64,000 bases of DNA, from assembly GCA_026545765.1 (NCBI GenBank), contig CM048840.1, positions 86,332,877-86,396,876 of the forward strand, in the 5' to 3' direction. This document shows, one piece after another, positions 10,548 through 22,440 of this stretch. This stretch comes from Plantago major. Taxonomy: Eukaryota > Streptophyta > Magnoliopsida > Lamiales > Plantaginaceae. Within the stretch, counting starts at the first letter, position 1. The number at the start of each line of letters is the position of its first letter. The notes under the pieces are model-generated. The model made no database searches, had not been told where the DNA came from, and was given only the letters and a program-made list of their open reading frames with translations. Both the position numbers and the translations under genes were made by a program.

Positions 10548-10637
10548 CTTATAATAATATTAACTATAAAATTTATATATTTTATAAATTATGGGGCAAA
10601 TGCCCCACTCGCCTCCTCTTGAGTACGCCCTGGCACT

Positions 10638-10645
10638 TATAAATA
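10638..10645 (+). promoter_or_regulatory. Putative TATA box of the dirigent gene
   Basis: TATAAATA lies 128-135 bp before the ATG. A start site about 30 bp downstream would fall near 10670 and give a 5' leader of about 100 nt. No experimental support can be seen here. Confidence 0.55.
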
Positions 10646-10733
10646 AGAATAGTAAATGAGCTCAACATGTATATACACACACATATATCTAAAGCGCCAA
10701 GTTACACTACTAATTTAATACATTTGAAAATAA

Positions 10734-11348
<615 letters not shown>

Positions 11349-11610
11349 GAAACCAGCTTGAAGGGCTGATTTTTTTTTTATAAGTGTGGATCTTTGCCTC
11401 TTAATTTCGGTTGTGAGAATGAAGCCTTGTAACTTGAGTGTGCAAGTAATGTAATATTGTACCGAATTTTTTTAATGTACTAAAATTGTTTTTGATTTTC
11501 TTTCATTCGTGTGATGGTGAAAATATTCCTGAGTTCAATCTCGTTCTTGCAAGGCTCTGTTCTCTTCGTATGAACAAAACTGAACAGTACTGAATGGAAC
11601 CGAATTGTAG
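11349..11610. other. 3' flank of the dirigent gene
   Basis: T-rich 3' untranslated sequence with likely polyadenylation signals near 11440-11460, then AT-rich spacer. No other gene is seen. Confidence 0.5.
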
Positions 11611-11867
11611 TACTCCCTACATTCTTTTTAAAGGTTTACTTTTTACCATTTCAGTAGTTTTTTTAAAAGATTAATGTTTCCTTTTTTGGAAACCCACTAT
11701 CTCTACTTATTAAGTTTTTAAACACTCTCTTTCATACTTCATCTATTCTCTCACTTACTTTTCATATACTTCATCTTACTTTTTACCATTTACTTAATAT
11801 TTTCTTATATTTCCTTAAAATTTACACAAAACCAAAAGGTAAACCTTGTAAAAGAACGGGGGGAGTA
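11611..11867. mobile_element. Stowaway-like MITE
   Basis: Ends TACTCCCTACATTCTTTT and, reversed, TACTCCCCCCGTTCTTTT form inverted termini of the CTCCCTCCGT type, with TA at each border. Length is 257 bp and it has no coding potential. Confidence 0.75.
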
Positions 11868-11877
11868 TAAAAAACAA

Positions 11878-12575
11878 CTAAGCAGGACTGAACTGAACTG
11901 AACTGAATGAATCTGAAAGCGTAAATGTTTGCAAGTAGGTTTGAAAACTTGTATGCTTGTGTTCTTGTTTTGAAAATCTGGTTGTGTGTATTGGTGTCTT
12001 TCAAACATTCTAAGTGGTGATATTTATAGTTGAGAATCCTCCCGTTTATATAGTATATGTTAGATACAATGGGATTCAAACAACTAATATCTGAGAAAAG
12101 TACAACAGTGAGCTTGTCTTTTGTAGAGGCATTACCGCTTTTATTCAGGCATATTTGTGTCCGCATTAAATGCGTTGTACTATTCTTGTCCTGCAGTCTC
12201 AACGGACATGTGCAAGGTATCTGAGCCTTTACACATTCCTTTCTCAGTTTCCTCTTATCTTCAGCAACCTATGAAACTTGTCTTTGAAAGACAATTGTTT
12301 CTTCAAGGTATCTGAGGATAGGTATCTGAGGAAACCTTCCTTCCTTGTCTTCAGTTATCTTGTGCAATTGACTTGATCTTCGAATTGAATGTCCTTCTGC
12401 TAGATGCTTGCTTCTTAGTCTTCAATAAAGATATAAAAAATTACATTCCAAAAGACCTAACATCCTATACATGATTAACTAGACTAACATACTCAGTAAG
12501 CTTCCTCGTTTACAATATTTAAGTGAACTAAGAATACTAGTTACCTTTCTGTGCTAAGATAATGTTGGTTGATGG
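11878..12575 (-). mobile_element. Degenerate LTR related to the Copia LTR at 49422-50859
   Basis: The stretch shares an ordered series of blocks with the right part of the LTR at 49422-50859: GTCTCAACGGA, TTAGTCTTC, GACTAA-CATACTCAGT, TTTACAAT-TT-AAGTGAAC and ACCTTTCTG-GCTAAGATAA. No internal region follows, so it is a solo or truncated LTR. The two small ORFs over 11805-12202 have no known domain and are not called. Confidence 0.55.
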
Positions 12576-12589
12576 TAGTGTATGAGGAT

Positions 12590-13440
12590 GGAAACAGAGT
12601 AAGGAGATTAGACTGCTAAGCGAAGGCTTGGCCTATTTCCTTAAGACTTCATCTGCCCCGCACTAGTGCTTACTGTCTATGCTAGAACTCTAACTCCGGT
12701 GAATTAATACAATAAAGGTTTATTCAGGCTTTTTAAAGAGTTAAGAGAGAAGAAAGAAGGATGAATTTCGAGTGAGTAGAAAATCTGAATCTGGGGGTCT
12801 ATTTATAATATCGAAGAGTTGAGTCTGATAGGTGTGACTTTTCGCGAACAGGTCCCTGAAGAGATGTTTTACAACAGACGCATCTGTTTAAAACAAACAT
12901 GTTCAGTTCGCACCCCAAGCGAATGGACCGAAACCATTTCGCTGAAGCCCATTCCGAACAGATACAACTGTTGTGCTTTTCGTTCAGACTTTTCTTATTT
13001 GTCTTAACCAAGCGCAGTAGGTTTCTGGCCCAGAAAGATTATAATCAACTCTAAACCGCGACCCGCGCACCCACGGACCCCAAACCCACGTCCTGTGATA
13101 CGAGGCCCGGGCCCGACAGAGCCAGACGGGCGTGCTAGGTCAAACGGTGGAGCCATCTAGCTCCTCCCCCTTCCAAAACCATGGGTGCCCCTTGGGGCCC
13201 AAACCCTTAAGCAAGTTTTGGACTTATATGTAGTTCCTTCTTCCTTAATTTTTGCCATGGGAGACTTCTCCCATTCCAACTCTTGGCATTCCACAATAAT
13301 GCATCAACCAACACTCTTTGAGCTTCAATTACTCTTTCACCTTTCAATGAATTTTAGTAATACTTTCTCAAGTGTCATCTACTACTATAGTAGATTATAC
13401 ACGTTTGAGGAAACTTCATTTCCAACGCAGGGGTCCTTTT
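12590..13440 (-). mobile_element. LTR-like sequence of an unplaced retroelement
   Basis: On the minus strand a TATA-like motif (TATAAATAGACC, near 12801-12812) is followed by mixed-composition sequence. A GC-rich patch lies at 13055-13200 on the downstream side of the + strand. Such islands in AT-rich DNA are usual in LTR regions. I see no target duplication or protein domain, so the assignment is tentative. Confidence 0.3.
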
Positions 13441-14656
13441 GAGTCAAAAGTCGTAGCCTCTTAATTTGATGACTAAAATTCTAAAAGATAAGTCATACAT
13501 GTTACTGATCAAAATCTAAAAGATATTCCTAACATTCATGTTTATTTTTAATCATCAAAAGTAGGCTTTCTTTTCTTTCTTTAGCGTTGATTAATAATAA
13601 TGTCACCACAAATCTTTCTCTTATTCAATTTGTATTTATATTTTCGGAATGCATATGAACTACAATGGTGAATTTTAATTACTTAGTTTCTAGTGCAAAA
13701 TCTAATGATTAAAAATATATCACATATTATCTTTATTATAATTTTTAATTTTCAAATGATTAATTATTTATTGGTATTCTTTAGTAAGAAAATAGTAGTT
13801 CGTATTTTACAAATAAAGAAGGTTTTATTAATTCAAATAAAATAATCACACACATTACAAATGTGCAGTCCACCATGAAGACAAAATTCAATAAAAAAGT
13901 TTAACACAATATGAACCAGAATGCAGTATGAAGTTTTAGGCATAAAATCTATTTTTGTTAGATGCGTAAATGAAATAAAAGTAGGAGATGTGGTAATTAT
14001 ACACTGACTATGGTTAATCGATTGGGGTTAAATGGGACACATGGACCAATGATATGTGTGGGGTATTATATAGAGTATTCAGTGGGGGTATATGATCCAC
14101 AATTATTCTTTTTTGTGGCTTGTTTTTCTCAAGTGAAATGTGTAATGAGCTCCCACCTCATCTATAATGAAATCCTAAATATGGGTAAGTTAGGTACACT
14201 TTTTTTCCGCGAATGGCGCATTAAGACGAATAATCCTACGTGGACTGGATACAAAATTACAGTCATCGTCAAACCAACAAATCTTTGGGCCTCAAAACTC
14301 GATCCAACCAGGCCACGTAGATGGGCTCTCCAATCTGGAGGCTGGCTTGGAAAAAATAAACGGGCATTTGGCCCATATCATTTCCTTGCCAAAACTAACC
14401 AAACAAAATTTTGGGCCTCCCTTTCTCAATAAGACCCGGCCTATTGCATTTGTAAAAGCTTGGACATTCCTATTGATATTTGGTAGAAGTTGTGGTTGTT
14501 GAACATTGGAGTTGTGTGATAACATAGAGAAATGATGTGACCCACAATCTCACGCACCACGAGCGGTGAGAACGAACCGTAGGCCCTCTTTGAGCTACTT
14601 AATGCCACCAACGACAATTTACTAATATAAAATGGGACTTTAATTTTATGAGGAGT
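13441..14656. other. No gene seen
   Basis: AT-rich sequence with a more GC-rich patch (14200-14450). The ORF over 14010-14432 has no recognisable domain and weak coding character. Nothing else can be supported. Confidence 0.4.
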
Positions 14657-14893
14657 AAGTCTCGTGAGAGACGGTTTCTAAATAATTTATTTAGAGATGA
14701 ACCTATATTATCAATAAAATTTTCGATGTTATTAACCAAAACACCCATGTTCTCAATATTGGCATTTTTTAATATTACAACAAAATTTATTTCATTAACA
14801 ACATACACATTTTGATTAATAATATGGATGATTTTATTGATAACATAGGACGTATTTAGATAAATTATCTAGAGACCGTCTCTCATGAGACTT
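14657..14893. mobile_element. MITE family 1, copy 1
   Basis: Long inverted termini: AAGTCTCGTGAGAGACGGT at the left and its near-complement ending CTCATGAGACTT at the right, with ATAATTTATCTAGAGA just inside. A second copy lies at 24302-24545 and shares the interior (CATATTACAA, TTATTTC-TTAACAA). Confidence 0.75.
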
Positions 14894-14902
14894 TGTGTAT
14901 GA

Positions 14903-15055
14903 GTAAGTCTCTGAAGAGACGGTGTTATAGAAAGACTAAAAAAAACGGACAAAAATTACAGATTTTATTAAGAATATCGGTGATATACATTACATAAAAA
15001 ATGATATAAAATGTTCACTTATAAAACATTACTAATGATATTTAAAACATTACAT
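14903..15055. mobile_element. MITE family 2, copy 1
   Basis: Starts TAAGTCTCTGAAGAGACGGT. The interior GATATACATT…AAAAAATGATATAAAATGTTCA matches, in reverse, the copy at 20386-20553. The far end is not sharply defined. The two MITE families share a GAGACGG-type terminus. Confidence 0.65.
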
Positions 15056-16489
15056 GTATATTTAAAAACATCAATCTGTATCTTATGTGTTTTACTGATA
15101 TACGTCTATTTCAATACTTTGTGTAAATAATTATATTATAGAGTGGGAAAACATCATGTCAGATGACGTGTTGGGAATTGCGTAGGCTCGGAGCCCTACG
15201 CGTTTGTCGGATCGGATGTGGAAAAAAGCCCAGCGGGGTCATTTGGTGTAATCCGATGTCGTATCGCCACGATCAATTCAATTCAATTCAATTAATTTTT
15301 TTTTTCTTCCAAAAGTCTCATGTCTGCGTGACCTTTCGGGTAGGTTAAAATGCAATATAATGACTTTGGGACCCACTGACTAGGAAGAGGAAGAAAAGCA
15401 AAATACTCAACCTATGACTATTTTTATGTATCCGATATGGGGCCCCCACTATTTTTATTACAGGTAGAATTAGTGATTTCCAGGTTGGATTTCGATGTTT
15501 TACGAAAACCGTGCCCTTTAAAATACCTTGATGTTCCACTTCACAAAACACGCCCAGGTTCAATCTAGGCCTGCAAACGAGCAATGAGCCGAGAAGTATG
15601 AATGGCTCGTTATCAGTTTTTTGTTGAGCTCGAGCTCGAAATTCGATCGAGTTTCAAATTTGAAATTTCAAAAATAATTTGTTCGAAATTTAAATTTCGA
15701 AATTCGATTTTTTTCAAAGAACCTTTAAAATTCGAAATTCGATTTACCATGAAAACTTAGAAATAAATTTCTACCGAAAAGTTCTAAAATTAAAAATGAA
15801 CATATTTTAAATCTCGAATTGAAAGCTATAAAATATGATAAATAATGCCATTCAAGTTATATTAATAACATTAATGTCTCGCAAACAAAAGTAACATAAA
15901 AGTCATCCATCGGACCAATACATAATATAATAATATCCAACAAAAATCAACAAGTAACTCAAAAACTGAAATGATCCAAATCAAGTCTCGAACTCGAAGT
16001 AATTGAAAAACTCCTCCAGCAAAATGCAACTCCAAATTGGATTCTGAAATTAAGAGAAAGAAAGATTAATATTAGTAATACAAATAAGTATACTAGTTTC
16101 AAGTAATACGAAACTACCAAGTAAACTACATTTCCAGAAACAAACATACACATTGCTAACTTAGAACATACACTGGAAAACAATTATGTATGTTCTATTA
16201 ACACCCATCAGTAGAGTATTTAACAAGCCAAAGCACAACACATGAATTGTAGCACAAAAGTCCAAAAAATTCTTAAACTAAGTAGATAAAGGAACTAAAA
16301 AACAAAGTACAGGCTCCAAGCTAACCAAAAAAGTAAGTGTTCACCTTTAAGTAAATCACCATGTGATCATGTCTGACTTGGTATTGGAATAAGAATCTCC
16401 ATAGATTCTTCGTCAACCTGCTTAATCAATGAAATAAAACAAAGACATATAAATGATTAAACAAAAATTCATATACGATTATATAATGG

Positions 16490-18768
16490 TTAACAAAAAG
16501 TTTCACTTACACTTCTTGGTGGTGCCTTAACTCCATGTAGGCGACGAATCCAATCTCCTCCACACATTAACATCTCCACTGTGTCAGGAGCTAATGAAGC
16601 ACGGTATGGGTCAATGACTCTACTTCCAGCACTAAAAGTAGACTCCGATGCTACAGTGGTTGATGGTATAGCCAAAATATCACATGCCATTCTTGACAAA
16701 ATCTTGTACTTGCTGTTATTTTCCTTCCACCAACCCAAAACATCAAAATCAGTCGACCTATCACTGGATCTATGCACACCATCTTCCAAGTACACTTCCA
16801 ACTCTGATTTTTCAGGGGGCTCATTTTCAATAGACTTCACATAACTATCAAATCTTGACCACCCAGATGACTCTGGTACAACCCTTGTCGTTTGCAACTC
16901 ATTTCCACTTGAAGTTTCATGTGAACGACTAGATAGGGAATTTGAACAGCACTTTTGATTTGCATTATACTCATGAAAAAGATCAGACAACATGCTCTTA
17001 ACCTTGAAGATATTAGCTTGGGCTTCAGCTTCAGGATAAATGATATTGAATGCAAATTCAACTAGCCTCATTTTGCACCTAGGATCTAAAGCAAGCTATA
17101 GACATCAACATGTTACACTCTTTAATACTTATCAAACTTGAGTTTCATCTTGCCAGCCATGACCCTAACAAATTCGTCAACATCTTTTTCTCCCTCATTT
17201 AGCACCTCTTTCACCCTCCAAATAACAGGAAGAAATTTGTTTGAAGTTGGATAGTCTGATCCAGAAATCATTTGTGTTGCCTCATAAAATACTTCAAGAA
17301 TTTTTGTAACTTGTTTAACCTTAACCCAATCTTTTTCTTCAGGACAATTTTTGTAACTTGGTTCAATTTGTTTCAAAACTGGAAACACATCCCTAACTTG
17401 ATAGGCAGCCATCAACATATCATATGTAGAATTCCAACGAGTAGGGCAGTCAAGAATCAATTTTCTAGCACCAAGCCCCATTTGATGCACAACACCACCG
17501 AAATCCTTAAGACGACTCTCTGACAGATTCAAAAATCTAACACTTTCTTTCACATTATGAATAATATCACCAATTTGCGACAAGCCATCTTGCACAATTA
17601 AATTCAATATGTGTGCACAACACCTCACATGAAATAAGGTGCCCCCCAAAGGTAACTTCCTACTCTTAGCAAATGATTGTTTCATTATCCTAATAGCCAC
17701 ATCATTGTTTCCCGCATTATCAACAGAAACAGTGAACACCTTATTCTCTATGCCCCATTCCAACATACATTTGCGCAAAACATTAGCAATTTCAATACCT
17801 ACAATTCACAATATATATACATACGTGAATAGAAGCATTTATGCATTGCACCATATATAATTCAATTTTCCTCGCAAGTTGTATATCTGAGAATATACGC
17901 ATGATGATTAAAAAATCATATACCAAATGAGAAATATAAAAATCACACTATCAAAAAAATAAAAATTAAATTACCTGAATGTGGTGGAGGAAACCTCACA
18001 AAATTCAGCAACCGCTTCTGTAATACCCAATCAGAGTCTATGAAGTGCCCAGTCATGCAGATATAAGAAATCTTCTGAGTATCTGACTTCCATACATCTG
18101 TAGTCAAAGAGATTTTGTTGACACCCTTCAACATGCCAGTCAACCTTTTCTTCTCCAGCTCATAAACAGACTTGCAGTCATTTTTCTTTGTTCGAGAAAT
18201 TTTTTCGAACATTGGATTGTTAATTCTCATCTGAAAATTATACCCAACTTCTTCAACAACACTGAAGGGCTTCTCATTCATAAGAATCCAATGAGCTACT
18301 GCTTCCCTTTGCTTGGCATGATCATACTTCCCCGAAGTCACCATCGTGATTCAACTTTACATTGTGTTGGCTTGAAATTCACATATTTTGACTCTTAAGA
18401 TGTACTTTCCTTTTGTTGCAATGGTCACTATGCCGCTTCAAAGAGGTTGTAGGTCTTGATGCTTGCCTCTTCATTTTATATTTGCAATATCGCATTGAGC
18501 CCATCTGTTACCATCTTCATCAAGAATTTGCGTAAAATCATTCCACATCGTAGATGTTTTATTCTTGGCTTCTTCGGAATGCTTTACCACTTTCTTGACT
18601 TCTCTCTTTCGACTCAGCTTTCTTTCCATCACTTGCTTTCTCTGTTTGATTGTCACCATCAACATCTATCACAACATCAGCCTGATTCACAACCGTCTCA
18701 TCCAGATCCGGTATAGCTGCATCATCTAAACCATAATATTCATCGTCTTCGAGCATTGAGTCATCCAT
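16490..18768 (-). pseudogene. hAT transposase pseudogene (BED finger, RNase-H-like core, dimerisation domain)
   Basis: An acidic N-terminus (MDDSMLEDDEYYG) leads to a BED zinc finger (MWNDFTQILDEDGNRWAQC) that is broken by a frameshift near 18450; the second Cys and the two His follow in another frame. Then come VNKISLTTDVWKS and, after a predicted intron (about 17797-17976), FTVSVDNAGNNDVAI, CCAHILNLIVQDGL and LDCPTRWNSTYDML, which are core hAT transposase motifs. Stops and a frameshift near 17080-17120 interrupt the reading before [12 protein letters not shown] sequence. The C-terminal dimerisation domain is clear: [19 protein letters not shown] and [19 protein letters not shown]. Full length would be about 670 residues. 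At least two frameshifts and a stop make it non-functional. Confidence 0.88.
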
Positions 18769-19079
18769 ATTTTTTCTACAGAATACAACAATAATATCAA
18801 GTTATCAACACTTATTGGTAAATGATAAATTTTCCAAGAACAATGAGACTCATCAAAATATACACATCAAATTCGCCAAAATCATGAACAATTTGACATA
18901 ACAAGAAACCACAAGCATAAATGATTATACCGCTAAATCTAATTGTGAAAAAAATCAAGGAAACTTTCCTAAAATCAAACAAAGTTTACTAAACAAAGAA
19001 TTAAATAATCAGTCGAACTCGAACAATTTTCTATTTTTACTAATCAGTCGAACTCGAAAAGTTCACACCGGGGATCGGG

Positions 19080-19470
19080 GAGCAAATTCAATTAGAAATT
19101 TATATATTGGGTCTGAGAAGCAGAGGACGGTGGAGAAGGGAGAAGCTACCATAAAACACTAACCTTCAATTCGGAATTTCGGACAGGAGAAGCAGAGGAC
19201 GGTGGAGGAGGGAGAAGCGAGACGGTGGAGAAGGGCACAAGACCACAGTGCCATGTGGAGAAGGGAAGGAGAAGGCGTGAGGTGTGGTGTACTGATTACC
19301 ACACCACAAGACAGTGGGCACAACACCACACCACAGACCACAAAGGCACAGCGCACAGTGGAGAAGGCGAGAGCTGGAGAAGGGAAGGCGGAGGCCGGAG
19401 AAGGGAAGGCGTGAGGTGTGGTGTGAGTCTTGGAGAAGGCGTGTTAGGAGAGGAAGAGGAGTGATTGTGA
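19080..19470. repeat. Purine-rich GGAGAAGG repeats inside the hAT 5' region
   Basis: Short units such as GGTGGAGAAGGG, GGAAGGCGTGAGGTGTGGTG and GGAGAAGGCG recur several times. The overlapping ORFs on both strands arise from low-complexity composition and are not genes. The region lies upstream of the transposase start. Confidence 0.6.
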
Positions 19471-19643
19471 ATTGTGAAAGAACCCCATTCTGATTGTGAA
19501 AGAAGAAGGGTTTTGTTTTGTATTTTTTTTTAATTTAAAAATATATATTATATAATTAATAATCGAGCTGCTCGACGAGCTTTCGAGCCGAGCTTTACAA
19601 AGTTCGAGCTCGGCTCGAAAACTTAGTCGAGCTAAAAAAAAAA

Positions 19644-19682
19644 GCTCGAGCTCGAGCTCGAGCTCGAGCTCGAGCTCGAGCT
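19644..19682. repeat. (GAGCTC)n tract at the hAT end
   Basis: About six GAGCTC units in tandem, an expansion of the subterminal GAGCTCG motif. Confidence 0.85.
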
Positions 19683-20045
19683 GCTCGATAAAAGCTCGGT
19701 TCGCTTGCAGCCCTAGTTCAATCTGCTTGCTACTTGAGGCCGATCAATCACAGTATCACACTAGTTCACCCTAGCCGCCTTCTACATCTCAACACATATA
19801 GGGTAAATGTTCCTTATTAAGAAACAAGTATTAAACCCGAATCATAAACATATTACTAGAGTCATAATATGGTTGAACGTTAAAGAAATTAAGACTTAGG
19901 TACAATTATAAGGTATTAGAATAAAGTCCCTATGTGGAAAATTTATAAAAATAGAGTGTTATTTTCCCTAATAAAGTATTACAAATTCTTGAAAGAGACG
20001 TATATTATAAGAGATCTCAGAGATTGATTGATATTTTTAAGTAAA

Positions 20046-20380
20046 TACTCCCTCCGTCCTTTAGAAGCTGCCAACTTTTGCAATTTTGGGCGTTCCAGTA
20101 GAGTTGTCAACTTTCATTTCTTTGCAATTTTAGAAACAATTATATAATTTTATATTCTACACTACTCTTAAAAAAGTCAAAAAATAACTTGAACAATCAA
20201 CTAACTACCAATAAAGTCATAAAGTAAACCCTACATGTACTATATAGTGTTTAGGGCTGCAAACGAGTCGAGCTTTTTTCGAGCTGCTCGAGTTCGACTC
20301 GTTTGTAGCCCTAATAGTGTTATAATATTACTCTCCTTAATTTCTGTGCATGAACAGTAAACTGGACAGCTTCTAGTCTA
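20046..20380. mobile_element. Stowaway-like MITE carrying a nested micro-element
   Basis: Left end TACTCCCTCCGTCCTTTAGA with AGAAGCTGCCAACTTT; right end, reversed, has AGAAGCTGTCCAGTTT. The right terminus has lost the CTCCCTCCG part. The 62-bp hAT element at 20252-20313 sits inside it. Confidence 0.6.
20252..20313. mobile_element. 62-bp hAT-type micro-element
   Basis: Both ends match the TIR of the hAT element at 15566-19715: TAGGGCTGCAAACGAGTCGA on the left and, reversed, TAGGGCTACAAACGAGTCGA on the right. Perfect 8-bp duplications ATAGTGTT flank it (20244-20251 and 20314-20321). Only about 18 bp lie between the two TIRs, with CGAGCTGCTCG at the centre. It is close to the smallest size at which a hAT element could still carry both ends. 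Confidence 0.88.
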
Positions 20381-20385
20381 TAATG

Positions 20386-20553
20386 TTTTAAACAATATTG
20401 GTAATGTTTTATGAATGAACATTTTATATCATTTTTTATTTAAATGTATATCATCGATGTTCTTAATAAAACCTGTAATGTTTTTTTATTTTAATTGTAA
20501 TATTTGTCCATCTCTTTTAGTTTCTTCATAAGACCGTCTTTCAGGCGACTTAA
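20386..20553. mobile_element. MITE family 2, copy 2 (inverted)
   Basis: Reverse-complement relative of 14903-15055, sharing GAACATTTTATATCATTTTT, AATGTATATCATCGATGTTC and an end with AAGACCGTCTTTCAG. Confidence 0.65.
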
Positions 20554-21608
20554 TCTCTATTTTTTTCACCTGAAAAGTCACTAATTTCAGTTCAGTTCAA
20601 ATTTGTTTAGTTGTTTTTTATACTACAAATAAGTTCAGTTCTATTCAGACGAAGAGAACAGAGCCTTACTCATAAAGTATTTAGTTGAAATCCTGTCTTC
20701 ATTATATGATTTTCTCCAAAATTAAATGTTATTTATCTCAATCGAGTATTTAGTTAAATGTGCAATGAAATATTTAATTCTCAAATAGAAAAACCACAAT
20801 AACAATTATCTGATTGTTTAGCATAGAGTTAAAAACTGATTTAAGTAGAAAAAAATATATGGTTGATGAATAGTAATTGAGTTAAATATGAGTTATAGGA
20901 AATGGTGTTTGAAATAGAGATAAAATTTCCTCCAGAGAATTGCATCTTATAACTTCCTTGAACTTGAGCAGTATATCTTTCAAGGTTGATTGGCTCATGT
21001 TCAATCTTCTAAGCTCTTCTTCTTTCTGCATCTTGAGTATGTTTCCTGGCAATTTTTCTTCCAAAAGATGTATATATGAAGATGCTTGCACTCATATTCA
21101 CACATTTACCTTTGAAGATTGGTGAGGTTTATAAGCCTTGATCAAATATCTAGCAGTTGGATGATAGGTCTGTTGGTCACATACTTAGTCAAAGTTTCTC
21201 TTGAAAGCCTCCTTCCTCTACATGTCACTTCAGATACATTTTGAAGCCCACTTGCAGTCTTTTGTATGTCAGAGCCGTCAACGACTAGAAAGAGTTGCTT
21301 TTCAAATCTCATGACATAACTCTTTATGCCTTACTTATGATGTATCATGCTTGCAGCTCATGCTTATATCTTCTGTTCTTGATACTAGAGAGCATTGTGT
21401 CTTCCTTCTAACTTATTCAAAAGCTCCAGTCCGACTTACTACTACTACTACAACTACTTCTTCTTCTTCTTCTTCTTGAATCTTTGAGCAGATACGCTGA
21501 TGATGTACTTGTGAGTGTGCCTGATAGCTCAACATGGTGGAACTCATTAGTCTAACATACCATCTGATGTTATGTTCTTCTTTGATGTTTAGCATAAAAG
21601 CTACTTGA
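20554..21608. other. No assigned gene
   Basis: On the minus strand a 69-codon stretch at 20882-21091 (KMQKEEELRRLNMSQSTLKD) looks like a short charged helix but matches no family I know. The 21413-21628 ORF is partly encoded by the CTA/CTT microsatellite. The stretch has the feel of decayed retroelement interior next to the LTR-like sequence that follows. Confidence 0.3.
21437..21478. repeat. (CTA)n(CTT)n microsatellite
   Basis: A run of CTA units followed by CTT units, interrupted by CAACTA. Confidence 0.85.
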
Positions 21609-22440
21609 TGTGGGAATGAAATGTGCAATTTTGCACGCTTTTAGACCCTCATTTTTTGCCCAAGATTCAATATTCGTATCATATTTTGGCCAATTACCAA
21701 CTTCTTGTATATTTTGTAGGTCATGAATGTGTTTTTGATGAATTGCACGATTTCAGGTACCAAAACGTCATATTTGGACGAAATCAGGGAAGTTAAGCAA
21801 ATACGCTAATTTGGCCGTTGCACGGAGTTCGAGGTGTCAAAACATGTCATGTGAACAACCAATGCGAAGATAATTGAAGATGCTACAACATTGTAGAAGA
21901 TCACTTTTTGAGGAAACGAAGTTACGAAGCCCGAAATCGAAGAACGAAGAAAACAGATTCGAACCTGCAGAAATCGAAGCTTGGCGGTCGACAGTCGACG
22001 CAGAAGACTCTATGCGGTCCACTGTCGACCGCAGTGAAGGAACTTTCTGGAATTCAGGTCTTTTCCTGGCCTGTCAGGCTAGAGTCCGCCTTTCTGACCT
22101 TCCTTATTGATGAATGGCAGCCAGAGTTCGAGATTTACAGTATAAATAAGACCCTTGGGGTCTCATAATCATTCACCACTCACAAAGCAACTCTCCTGAG
22201 AGAGAACCAATCCTCGGGGAAGTGAAACCCCAAAACCGCTAGCCGTCAGTCACCCAGAAGGATGAAACCCTAGAAGCAGCACGAATTACATTAGAGGCTA
22301 AGCTAAGGAGTACTTTGACAAGCGCGTCTCCTAATATATTCTATGTACTTTAACAAGCGCGTCTCCTAATATATTCTATGTACTTTGACAAGCGTGTCTC
22401 CTTTTACATATATTACAATTCTAAGACTAAGGAGTCTCTG
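21609..22440 (+). mobile_element. LTR-like sequence, probably Gypsy
   Basis: Starts TGTGGGAATG. It contains a palindromic GCGGTCGACAGTCGAC / GCGGTCCACTGTCGACCGC pair (about 21982-22032), a TATA-like CAGTATAAATAAGACCC (22138-22154) and a leader-like downstream part. These are typical of a plant Gypsy LTR in plus orientation. No target duplication was found, so ends are approximate and it may be a truncated solo LTR. Confidence 0.45.
22308..22402. repeat. Tandem repeat, about 40-bp unit
   Basis: Two and a half copies of a unit starting GTACTTTGACAAGCGCGTCT and containing CCTAATATATTCTAT. Confidence 0.85.

Larger units (their letters stand above)
15566..19715 (-). mobile_element. Complete hAT transposon with decayed transposase
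   Basis: The 4150-bp element has inverted termini TAGGCCTGCAAACGAGC (left) and, reversed, TAGGGCTGCAAGCGAACCGA (right), and perfect 8-bp duplications GTTCAATC at 15558-15565 and 19716-19723. Subterminal regions are rich in GAGCTCG-type motifs, the likely transposase-binding sites. A single transposase gene runs on the minus strand. Intact ends mean it could still be moved in trans. Confidence 0.93.

Noticed and set aside
19159..19464. Three overlapping ORFs of 65-79 codons in the hAT 5' region
   Set aside because: Low-complexity GGAGAAGG repeats open all frames; no domain is present.
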